The notes under the pieces: generated by a model | The model's input: the letters and a program-made list of their open reading frames with translations, nothing else | What the model was told of the DNA's origin: nothing | Databases searched by the model: none | DNA from: an uncultured bacterium | GTDB taxonomy: Bacteria > Hydrogenedentota > Hydrogenedentia > Hydrogenedentales > CAILVY01 | NCBI GenBank assembly: GCA_937951485.1 | Contig: CALEDJ010000010.1 | Coordinates: 1-64,000 of the forward strand | Direction: 5' to 3' | Length of the DNA: 64,000 nucleotides | Shown: piece by piece, positions 19,377-26,602 of the stretch | How the letters are laid out: every line of letters begins with the position of its first letter | Position numbering within the stretch: the first letter of the stretch is position 1 | Position numbers and translations under genes: made by a program

Positions 19377-19399
19377 TTGCAGTTGACGCACAACATTAC

Positions 19400-19438
19400 A
19401 TGGGGCGCCGATGAAGCCGATCGGCGCCCCATTTCGCA
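19400..19438 (+). terminator. Stem-loop terminator after the PKD lipoprotein gene
   Basis: A perfect 13-bp stem (19400-19412 with 19420-19432, ATGGGGCGCCGAT and its complement) has a 7-base loop. It is followed by TTCGC, a weak U tract. It lies 24 bases after the stop. Confidence 0.6.
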
Positions 19439-19472
19439 ATAATCATCCCCATTCATGTAGAAAGATTACGCC

Positions 19473-20465
19473 ATGTATATCGCCCCAAAAATAATATCCG
19501 GCGCAAACACCGCCACCTTGCTCAAGGACCTCAAAGGCGCAGTCCTTGTCGTCAGTATGGAGATTCCCTGGAACCTGTTCCGCGAAGAACACGACTGGCA
19601 ACCCGATCATATCCACATGGTCGAAGACATGGACCTGGCCACCCTGGAACGCCTGAATAAAACCCTTCCCCCTTGCGACATCGTGGTGGGGCTGGGCGGC
19701 GGCTCCTGCTGCGACAGCGCGAAATACCTCGCCTGGAAACGGCAATGCCGCATGATCCTCGTGCCGACCATTGTATCGGTGGATGCGCCGCTCACCAACA
19801 TGATCGCGGTGCGCGTGGACAAAACCGTCCAATACGTCGGCGACATCTACCCCGAAGAACTGATCATTGACCACACGCTCATTCAAAAAGCCCCGAAGGA
19901 ACTCAACCGCGCAGGCGCCTGCGACATCGCCAGCATCCACACCGCCCTCTACGATTGGAAACTCGCCCACGACGCCACCGGCGAAGCCTATCATCCCGAC
20001 GTCGCCGAACTCGCCGCGCAATGCCTCGCCGAACTCGACCGAAACGCCGCCGAGGTCTATGACGTCACCCCCAAGGGCATAGACACCATCGTGGACCTGT
20101 TCCGACGCGAAGTCGAATTCTGCGCCCGCATCGGCACGAGTCGCCCCGAAGAAGGTTCGGAACACCTCGTGGCCTACAACCTCGAACACATCACCCGCCG
20201 CCACTTCCTCCACGGCGACCTCGTCGGCCTTGGCGTTTTCACCATGGCCCGCCTGCAAAACAACAGTCCCGACTGGGCCGCCGACCTCATCGGCAGATGC
20301 GGCCTGCGCTATACCGTCCCCGACGCATCCCCCCAGGAAATCCGCCAATGCCTGCGCACCCTCCGTGCATTCAAGGAACACGCCGGCCTCTTCTACAGCA
20401 TCGTGGACGAACGCGACATGGACGAAGCCTTCATCGAAGACACCCTCACCGCGCTCGGCCGCTAA
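19473..20465 (+). CDS. Glycerol-1-phosphate dehydrogenase-like enzyme (iron-containing alcohol dehydrogenase family)
   Basis: 330 residues. The NAD(P)-binding loop G-L-G-G-G-S-C-C-D-S-A-K lies near residue 74. Metal ligands can be proposed in A-G-A-C-D-I-A-S (Asp), E-G-S-E-H-L-V-A-Y (His) and F-L-H-G-D-L-V-G-L-G (His), the pattern of the G1P dehydrogenase/AraM/3-dehydroquinate synthase superfamily. P-T-I-V-S-V-D-A-P is typical of this branch rather than of ordinary Fe-alcohol dehydrogenases. The expected reaction is reduction of dihydroxyacetone phosphate to sn-glycerol-1-phosphate in the cytosol. Family membership is well supported; the substrate is inferred. It follows the terminator at 19400, so it is probably transcribed on its own. 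Confidence 0.72.
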   Translation: MYIAPKIISGANTATLLKDLKGAVLVVSMEIPWNLFREEHDWQPDHIHMVEDMDLATLERLNKTLPPCDIVVGLGGGSCCDSAKYLAWKRQCRMILVPTIVSVDAPLTNMIAVRVDKTVQYVGDIYPEELIIDHTLIQKAPKELNRAGACDIASIHTALYDWKLAHDATGEAYHPDVAELAAQCLAELDRNAAEVYDVTPKGIDTIVDLFRREVEFCARIGTSRPEEGSEHLVAYNLEHITRRHFLHGDLVGLGVFTMARLQNNSPDWAADLIGRCGLRYTVPDASPQEIRQCLRTLRAFKEHAGLFYSIVDERDMDEAFIEDTLTALGR

Positions 20466-20878
20466 AGCCTGATGTAATACTTTAATGGAATGGAATGGAT
20501 TGTCGGGGCGCACCATAGGGCCTTTTACATCCCCCGGCGCTTCGCGCCACCCCCTTCAAAGGGGGACGTAACTGCAACAGTCATCAGGGACTTGTAAGCC
20601 CATCGGAGAGACTTTTGCTCATAAATACATCATTGCCCAGAACTTCCCCCAGAATCCCCCTTTGAAGGGGGTGGCGCGAAGCGCCGGGGGATGTGGAAAA
20701 AAATACAACATTTCCTTCAATACGCCACTGCGCCAAAATGTGGCAACATGATAAAGCGCCATTCTTTCCGAAGCATAACCCATGCGCGCATCTATCGGTG
20801 GCCCAGCACCGCAAATCCACACGTAAGGAACGCGGGCAGGATGCCGCATCCTTGCTATTTACATGTCGGCGTGCGCTG
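20466..20878. other. Intergenic region filled mainly by a dispersed element
   Basis: About 410 bases between convergent genes. The repeat at 20473-20740 takes most of it. The last 140 bases show nothing I recognise. Confidence 0.55.
20473..20740. repeat. Dispersed hairpin element, composite copy 2 (MITE-like family A)
   Basis: The left end is at 20473 (TGTAATACTTTAATGG). There are two hairpin cores in opposite orientation, at 20528-20568 and 20654-20692, each with CATCCCCC or ATCCCCC paired to a G run. The right end (AATACAACATTTCC, then ACGCCACTGCGCC) matches the right end of the copy at 5232. About 85 unrelated bases separate the two cores. It looks like one element with an internally duplicated and inverted core. 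Confidence 0.65.
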
Positions 20879-22303
20879 TTACCGATTTGTGGCGGTCCTG
20901 GCGCGGCGGATTAGCAACTGTTCGATTTGTTTGATGCGGGTATCGAAGAAAATCATGAGTTTTTCGTGCAACTGCGGATTGGCGGCGGCGATGATGGTCT
21001 GGTGGTTGGCGGGGGTGCTGTCAAGAAGGAGCACGTGGTCAAAACCCTGTCCATAGGCGTTGGTGACGACGCAGCCCGCTTCCTGGGCGATCAGCAGCGC
21101 GGCGGCGAAATCGTAGGGGGCGATGCCGAGGATAACGCCGCGTCCGGCATTGATGAAATAGTCGCGCACGAGATCCGGGATATCCTGCATGAAGCGCGAC
21201 GCGAAATCCACGCAGGCGTCCATTTGCTCGGTGATCAGACGGGTCAGGCTGAACGAGGTGCTGTTGCACGCGAAGAAACCGCCCTTCAGGCTGCTGAGAT
21301 CGATCAGGCGCGCGGAGGTCTGGAAGATCAACTCCGCCGGGCGCGCCGGAACGGTCATGGACCAGACCAGCGATTCGAGGTTGGTGTTCTGGGACAGTTT
21401 CGGGCGCTTGGGGTGGCCCTCGGAATACCAGCGCGCACCCTTGCCGCGCTCCGCATGAAAGATACGGTCGCCCATGATCTCCACCACACAGGCGGCGTCG
21501 AGATCGGCGATGGTGGGGCGTTCGATCACCCGCGTGCTTGCGATGGACACCACGCAGCCCTCGAAACCGCTCTTCGCCGCGCGGGTGCCGTCAATGGGGT
21601 CCACAATCAACAGATTCTGGGGGGCTGCGCTGGAAAAGGTGGAATAGCCCGAATCTTCGGAATAGTATGCGATGGGCGCGCGCGCACTCTTGAGAAAGGT
21701 CATCAAGGCCTTTTCGGCGACCTTGTCCAACTCGAAGGTGGCATCGCCGCTGGTGGCGGTGCTCACCACTTCGCGCCCGCGCACCGCCCGCGCCACCGGC
21801 GCCACGGCGTCTTTGATGGCTTGTCCGAGGGCAAAAAGAAATTCGCGGGGCAACGGCTTGACACCAGGCCGCGCCGGTTGCGGGCGCGGCGGTGCGGGCG
21901 GCGGGACTGCTTTTGCCCCCCCTGGCCCCGGGACAGGCTTCTTTTGAGCCACCTTTTGATTCGCTTCAGGTTTCTTTGTGGCAATCGGTGCCATCTTTGG
22001 ATCGGCAGCAGGGGCTTTTTTCGGGGCGCTTTTTTCAGGGAGGGCCTTGCGCTCCTCAACCGCTTTTCCGCTGGTCTTCTGTGCCGCGGCTTCCTTGGGA
22101 GCGGCTTTTTTTGCGGCGCCTTTCCCGGGAAGATCTTTTTTGGATGCGGCCTTCTTCTCCCTTTTCACCGGTTTGGGTTTGACCTTTGCGGGCGCTTTCT
22201 TTGCTGGGCTTGCCGATTTGGCCTTTTCTGCGACTGCGGCTTTGGCGGCCGAACCTTTGGCGTCGGCGCCCTTTTTCTTCGGTTTCGGCTTTGTCTTCGT
22301 CAT
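20879..22303 (-). CDS. Inositol-monophosphatase family protein with Lys/Ala/Pro-rich histone-H1-like N-terminal tail
   Basis: 474 residues. Residues 1-150 are low-complexity Lys/Ala/Pro (repeats such as A-P-K-K-A, A-A-K-K-A), very basic and surely unstructured, like the tail of histone H1 or bacterial AlgP/Hc1 proteins. Residues about 155-474 are the enzyme: A-x-Y-Y-S-E-D-S-G with the metal-binding Glu, V-D-P-I-D-G-T-R near 230-240, and a second motif Y-D-F-A-A-A-L-L-I-A-Q-E-A-G. That is the magnesium-dependent phosphatase fold (IMPase, CysQ, FBPase). The Trp-Asp of the classical second motif is Tyr-Asp here. The tail could bind DNA, RNA or polyphosphate. A GAGGGG site precedes the ATG. Substrate unknown. 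Confidence 0.8.
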   Translation of the reverse strand: MTKTKPKPKKKGADAKGSAAKAAVAEKAKSASPAKKAPAKVKPKPVKREKKAASKKDLPGKGAAKKAAPKEAAAQKTSGKAVEERKALPEKSAPKKAPAADPKMAPIATKKPEANQKVAQKKPVPGPGGAKAVPPPAPPRPQPARPGVKPLPREFLFALGQAIKDAVAPVARAVRGREVVSTATSGDATFELDKVAEKALMTFLKSARAPIAYYSEDSGYSTFSSAAPQNLLIVDPIDGTRAAKSGFEGCVVSIASTRVIERPTIADLDAACVVEIMGDRIFHAERGKGARWYSEGHPKRPKLSQNTNLESLVWSMTVPARPAELIFQTSARLIDLSSLKGGFFACNSTSFSLTRLITEQMDACVDFASRFMQDIPDLVRDYFINAGRGVILGIAPYDFAAALLIAQEAGCVVTNAYGQGFDHVLLLDSTPANHQTIIAAANPQLHEKLMIFFDTRIKQIEQLLIRRARTATNR

Positions 22304-22342
22304 GGTCCCCTCATATAGTTCCCGGCGCAGTCCGCAGCCGCA

Positions 22343-23545
22343 TCATGCGAGCGTCACCGCCGGCGGCGCGAAAAAGTCCAGAAACTTGTTGGATACCCTT
22401 CCCTGGCGCACGTCGCCCCGATGGAGATACAGGCGATATCGCCATGTGGTCTTGCTGCCTTTGTTGAAGACCATATCCCCGTGCAATCCCGCGTCAGGAT
22501 TGTAATAACGCCATGCAAAGCAATTCGCGGTCATCAGACCGTAATCCCGCACATGCCAGCCGGTGGGATAGCGCGGATTCATCGGATGATCAAAAACAGC
22601 AATCCCCACATGTTTGCCATCGGCCAGACCGCTGTAATCGCACCAGGCCGCAGGCTTGCCCCATGTTTCGGCTTCATTGATGCCGCCGAACGCATTCTCA
22701 ATGCGGCCGCCGTTGCGCACATCCATGGAACTGGCCACCCGCACCGACACCAGCCCCCCTTCTTTCGTGTCATGAAATCGCACCGGCTTGCGGTTCATGT
22801 GAAATGTAACGCTGAGGTCAATCAGTTTTGCCCCGCCCGGCAATCCGTAAAAGCACATTTCCCTGATTTCCTCAAATTGCGGGCTTTCATCCGGGTAACA
22901 CCACAGATTCCGGGCAACGAGTCTCCCACATACCCCACCGGAGTCCAGCGTCAGAAACTCCTGATGCCGCTGCCAGCCGTGCCCCGGCTCCTCACTCCAA
23001 TTGTCCACGGCGTCGCATTCGCCATACGCCACCCAAATGGACTTGTGATGCGGATGGTCCCGATGTTCCCCTTTCACCCGACGCATCGGCCAGTTCCGAG
23101 TCATTTGCGCTCCGCCCGGTCCAATCACCGGATAGAGGAATGGCCTGACCCACTTCGAAGCGTAGTGATATGACGTAAACAACGATTGGCCGATGTGAAC
23201 ATCCACCCGGCCGGCTTTATCGCGGTTTTCCAGCGCCACCCGCGGTCGCCCCGTTTGCGCTTTGGCGCCCGGCGAAACGAACAACGTACGCTTTTCGCGC
23301 GCTTTGAGACCGTCCACCATCCATGCCAGACGAAGCCCGCTGCCTTCGCGCCAAACCTGACAGGGAATCGCTTTGCCCGCACGCGCATCGCGGAGGTGAA
23401 TGCCATCCTCCACATCCCAGTCTACCGGTAGAACGACACTGACTGGACACCCCATCCTGTTGTGCTCACCTGCATCTATTGTGAGCGGTATGGCCAATCC
23501 CAATGCGCTATCTCCTAAACTGGTCGAGATGTCCCCATATCCCAT
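22343..23545 (-). CDS. PmoA/DUF6807 family protein
   Basis: 400 residues, no signal peptide. The diagnostic region is G-E-H-R-D-H-P-H-H-K-S-I-W-V-A-Y-G near residue 160. N-P-R-Y-P-T-G-W-H-V-R-D-Y-G follows near 325, with N-C-F-A-W just after. Databases call this family PmoA, but it is not the methane monooxygenase subunit. Members are common in Planctomycetota and relatives beside sugar oxidoreductases and secreted hydrolases, and a beta-sandwich carbohydrate-related role is suspected. The start has a weak ribosome site; an internal Met at residue 31 is possible. It ends 40 bases before the start of the phosphatase gene, so the two are probably co-transcribed. Confidence 0.8.
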   Translation of the reverse strand: MGYGDISTSLGDSALGLAIPLTIDAGEHNRMGCPVSVVLPVDWDVEDGIHLRDARAGKAIPCQVWREGSGLRLAWMVDGLKAREKRTLFVSPGAKAQTGRPRVALENRDKAGRVDVHIGQSLFTSYHYASKWVRPFLYPVIGPGGAQMTRNWPMRRVKGEHRDHPHHKSIWVAYGECDAVDNWSEEPGHGWQRHQEFLTLDSGGVCGRLVARNLWCYPDESPQFEEIREMCFYGLPGGAKLIDLSVTFHMNRKPVRFHDTKEGGLVSVRVASSMDVRNGGRIENAFGGINEAETWGKPAAWCDYSGLADGKHVGIAVFDHPMNPRYPTGWHVRDYGLMTANCFAWRYYNPDAGLHGDMVFNKGSKTTWRYRLYLHRGDVRQGRVSNKFLDFFAPPAVTLA

Positions 23546-24431
23546 CTCTATTCGGGTCCAATATTAGCATTTTTTGTGCGCCATGTCCAGAGGTTTTTTC
23601 GGGAACGCCGCAAATTGGTTGAATGCAAAAAACATACTGCGGGCATAATAGTTCCAAGTGCCTTATTCTGAATGGGTTACAAGTGAAATCCAAGGATATT
23701 CGGACGGCAGGAAATATGATAAACTGGTCAAGGTTTCCGTGGAAGCAGCATGCAGGCATGGTGTTCCAAGTCCAACAGACACAATGGTTTCGTGAAGGCC
23801 AACAGATTGCTTCCACTCAGAACGGCGGTATCATGCGGCAAGCAACCGCTTACGACAATAATTGGCGTGTCAGGTTTTTCCATAATTTATAGGATTTTGA
23901 AATTGTGCCAAGCATCTCATGAACGACTTCCTTGATGTATCGCTTCGTTCGGCTTTTACCAAATGAAACGGTCACCGTGGAATGCCCGTGCCATTCCTGA
24001 GTCCATGCTTCCCGTGACGGAACTTGACTCCAGCCGGATGCTTTGCTATAAGGGAGGTCACCTGCGCATCGTGATGAATTCCCGGCATCCTCTGTAATCT
24101 ATCCGGACCGGAAAAAGGGCGGGAAATTCGTTCATATGCGCATATGCCTGTCGCTTCCCAATCGCAGCCTCGCTGGGGATGGGAACGCGTCTTTTTTCTC
24201 TGCTGTGCCTTCTTTGGAAGTCATGACAGACTGTGGTGAACAAATGGTGGATATCCTTGGAGAAAAGCCCGCCCGGTCCGGGGGCGGTATCTTGCGGCAT
24301 TGGTTCCGGACAGGACAGAGAAGGCACGATGTTGGGATTGTTTGCACGATATGTTTGTCAGGCCTGGAGTCTCATGGCGAGGTGGCCGGACGCGCTTTCG
24401 TTAATGATTCAGAACCGGGAAGTAACGCATC
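23546..24431. other. Long intergenic region, no gene recognised
   Basis: About 890 bases between divergent genes. The small open frames here have no ribosome sites, no recognisable protein features and no consistent third-position bias. A 14-bp perfect palindrome, CATATGCGCATATG, lies at 24133-24146. A GC-rich hairpin lies near 24265. It may hold promoters for both neighbours or an RNA I cannot identify. Confidence 0.45.
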
Positions 24432-25187
24432 ATGACCACGCCCCTGATACTGGTGACGAATGATGATGGCATTCAGGCGCCGGGGCTGGCGCTGCTTGCT
24501 GATGCCTTGAAGGCGCTGGGCGAAGTGCATGTCTATGCGCCGGACCGCCAGCAGAGCGCCGTGGGGCATGGGGTGTCGCTGTGGAAGCCGCTGCGGGTGA
24601 CACAGGTGCGCGAGCATTGGTTCCAGGTGGACGGCACGCCGACGGACTGTGTGATGCTGGCCGTGCGTTCGCTGCTGGGGAGGCGGCCCGACCTGCTGGT
24701 TTCAGGGATCAACACGGGCGCGAATCTTGGGGACGACGTGACCTATTCGGGCACGGTGGCGGGCGCTTTTGAGGGCATGCTGCTGGGCGTGCCTTCCTTC
24801 GCCATTTCCAATGTCAGCCACAATCCGCGGCACCTGGACGCGGCGGCGACCTTCGCGGTGAAACTCGGCCGGCGCATCCTGGATCACGGCATGCCCGAAG
24901 ACACCATGCTCAATGTGAACCTGCCTGATCTACCTTACGAGGAACTCGCGGGCGTTGCCATCACGCGGATGGGACGCCGCAATTACCAGGATGAAATCAT
25001 CCGGCGCGAGGACCCGCGCGGGCGCGTATATTATTGGATTGGCGGTGCAGATCCGACCCACGCGCAGGAGTCCGGCACCGATTTCGAGGCGATAGAAAAA
25101 GGCCAGATTAGCGTCACGCCGTTGCATCGGGACCTCACCAACCACGCCGCGATGCATCACTTCTTTGAACCGCAGATCGAACTCTGA
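24432..25187 (+). CDS. surE: 5'/3'-nucleotidase SurE
   Basis: 251 residues, normal length. The N-terminus I-L-V-T-N-D-D-G-I-Q-A-P-G carries the two adjacent metal-binding Asp residues. A-P-D-R-Q-Q-S-A-V-G-H and S-G-I-N-T-G-A-N-L-G-D-D-V-T-Y-S-G-T-V are further family signatures, including the metal-binding Asn. It dephosphorylates nucleoside monophosphates in the cytosol and is linked to stationary-phase survival. The VTT-domain gene follows after 17 bases, so the two probably form an operon ended by the hairpin at 25818. Confidence 0.95.
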   Translation: MTTPLILVTNDDGIQAPGLALLADALKALGEVHVYAPDRQQSAVGHGVSLWKPLRVTQVREHWFQVDGTPTDCVMLAVRSLLGRRPDLLVSGINTGANLGDDVTYSGTVAGAFEGMLLGVPSFAISNVSHNPRHLDAAATFAVKLGRRILDHGMPEDTMLNVNLPDLPYEELAGVAITRMGRRNYQDEIIRREDPRGRVYYWIGGADPTHAQESGTDFEAIEKGQISVTPLHRDLTNHAAMHHFFEPQIEL

Positions 25188-25204
25188 AAAGGGCGCCATT
25201 CCCG

Positions 25205-25801
25205 ATGCGATGGATACGCAGCCTGTATGACTGGGTGCTGAGTTGGGCGGAATCGCCGTATGGCGTCGCCGCGCTGGCCGTGCTCGCTTTCTCCGAGTCC
25301 AGTTTTTTCCCGGTTCCTCCCGACGTGCTGCTCATAGCGCTGTGTATCGGCGACCGGAAGAAAGCGCTGTGGTTCGCCGCCGTCTGCGCCATTGGGTCCT
25401 GTCTGGGCGGCGCGCTCGGCTATATGATCGGATGGGGCGTCTGGTCGGTTGTGGACCAGTTCTTCTTCCGCTATGTGCCGGGCTTCACCGAAGAAGTGTT
25501 TCAGCAAGTGCAGGAGTACTACGAGGAATGGAATTTCGTCATCGTCTTCGCCGCCGCTTTCACCCCAATCCCATACAAAGTCTTCACCATCGGCGCGGGC
25601 GTCTGCCGCATCAATTTCGTCATGTTCATGATCGCCTCGCTGGTGGGGCGGTCCGCCCGCTTTTTCATCGTCGCCACGCTCATCTATTTCTTTGGTGAAC
25701 CCATCCGTGGTTTCATTGACCGGTGGTTCAACCTGCTGGTGATTCTTTTCACCTTCCTGCTCATCGGCGGTTTTATCATCATCAAATATCTGCCACGCTG
25801 A
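25205..25801 (+). CDS. DedA/VTT-domain membrane protein (YqaA-like)
   Basis: 198 residues with four to five hydrophobic segments. The N-terminal part has E-S-S-F-F-P-V-P-P-D-V-L-L. The re-entrant loop motif A-A-F-T-P-I-P-Y-K-V-F-T-I-G-A-G-V lies near residue 117, and G-R-S-A-R-F-F follows. These are marks of the SNARE-associated/VTT fold. Relatives include DedA proteins, some of which flip undecaprenyl phosphate or phospholipids. It acts in the inner membrane. The exact role of YqaA-type members is not known. Confidence 0.87.
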   Translation: MRWIRSLYDWVLSWAESPYGVAALAVLAFSESSFFPVPPDVLLIALCIGDRKKALWFAAVCAIGSCLGGALGYMIGWGVWSVVDQFFFRYVPGFTEEVFQQVQEYYEEWNFVIVFAAAFTPIPYKVFTIGAGVCRINFVMFMIASLVGRSARFFIVATLIYFFGEPIRGFIDRWFNLLVILFTFLLIGGFIIIKYLPR

Positions 25802-25817
25802 TCTCCCGAAAAAAGGA

Positions 25818-25863
25818 ACACGCCGGCGTCCATATCATGCTACGCCGGCGTGTGTGCTTTTTC
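25818..25863 (+). terminator. Strong rho-independent terminator after surE operon
   Basis: A perfect 12-bp stem (ACACGCCGGCGT at 25818-25829 with its complement at 25842-25853) and a 12-base loop are followed by GTGC and a run of six T. Confidence 0.8.
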
Positions 25864-25990
25864 GCAAGCGCTGCCCGCCGCGCCTGAGGGGCACGGGCCG
25901 GATATGGGGGAGTTTCCAACCACTCCTTCGATGGATGGAGCCTCCCCCACCTCCGAGGGACGGCAAACGGGCCGTCCTCCAAGCAGACCC

Positions 25991-26095
25991 TTACTTGCCG
26001 CAGCCTTTCTTGGCTACCGCTTTTTTGGCGGCTTTCTTCGCCGGGGCTTTCTTGGCCGCCGGCTTCTTGGCCGCTGCTTTCTTCGCTGTTGCCAT
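25991..26095 (-). CDS. 34-residue Lys/Ala-rich histone-H1-like protein
   Basis: A short frame from an ATG at 26095 to a TAA at 25991, with a GGAGG site upstream. The product starts M-A-T-A-K-K-A-A-A-K-K-P and is built of A-A-K-K and A-P-K-K units, ending K-K-G-C-G-K. It has 13 lysines in 34 residues and no acidic residue. This composition matches bacterial histone-H1-like proteins and the tail of the phosphatase encoded at 20879-22303. It may bind DNA or RNA non-specifically. The regular codon phase and good ribosome site support a real gene despite its size. Confidence 0.72.
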   Translation of the reverse strand: MATAKKAAAKKPAAKKAPAKKAAKKAVAKKGCGK

Positions 26096-26155
26096 GTTCC
26101 TTTTCCTCCGTTTTCAGCGTTTTCTGTGCCTCGAGGCGCTACAGATTGTAGCATA

Positions 26156-26412
26156 ACCTGATAAAATACGCAATATCTTGGATAGCACTAAATCAAGGGG
26201 AGCAGAACAGGCAATTTACGCCCAATGTCAGTACTGAGAAAAGTCCCCAAACATGATGATTCTCGTGAAAATACGCAAAAAAGCCTTATTTTTCTTGGTT
26301 TTCTTGTTATTTAATAACAATTTAATATTTTTATTAAACGTTAATTGTGTATATATTTATAGCAGATATTTTTTATATAATCTGTATTTATCTATTGCGA
26401 AAAAAATGCGCT
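26156..26412. other. AT-rich island
   Basis: From about 26250 to 26410 the sequence is overwhelmingly A and T, in sharp contrast to the GC-rich surroundings. It contains the palindrome GTTATTTAATAAC (26306-26318) and a TTTAAT/ATTAAA inverted pair (26321-26338). A small hydrophobic frame here is a by-product of base composition. It might be a promoter with UP elements for the histone-like gene, a bent or easily melted site, or a foreign remnant. Confidence 0.55.
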
Positions 26413-26602
26413 ATTGCGACGAAAAAAGTTGGCGCGCCTCGGAACGCTGCACCCTCCTTGGGTGGACGCCTTGACCCCGTGAAATCATGGAGGACACCGA
26501 GTGGGAGTTTTTCCCTGAATCGCCACGAACGGCATGAATTGCCGGCGATCGCCTGCTCCATTTGGCCAATGTCTGCCAATACAGGCCATTTTGCGGTTTG
26601 CG

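Noticed and set aside
23623-24435. Several short open frames in the gap before surE
   Set aside because: No ribosome sites, mutual overlap in different frames, and no recognisable protein features.
26253-26474. Small hydrophobic membrane protein in the AT-rich island
   Set aside because: Composition alone gives Phe, Leu, Ile and Asn codons. No ribosome site, and it runs into GC-rich unrelated sequence.
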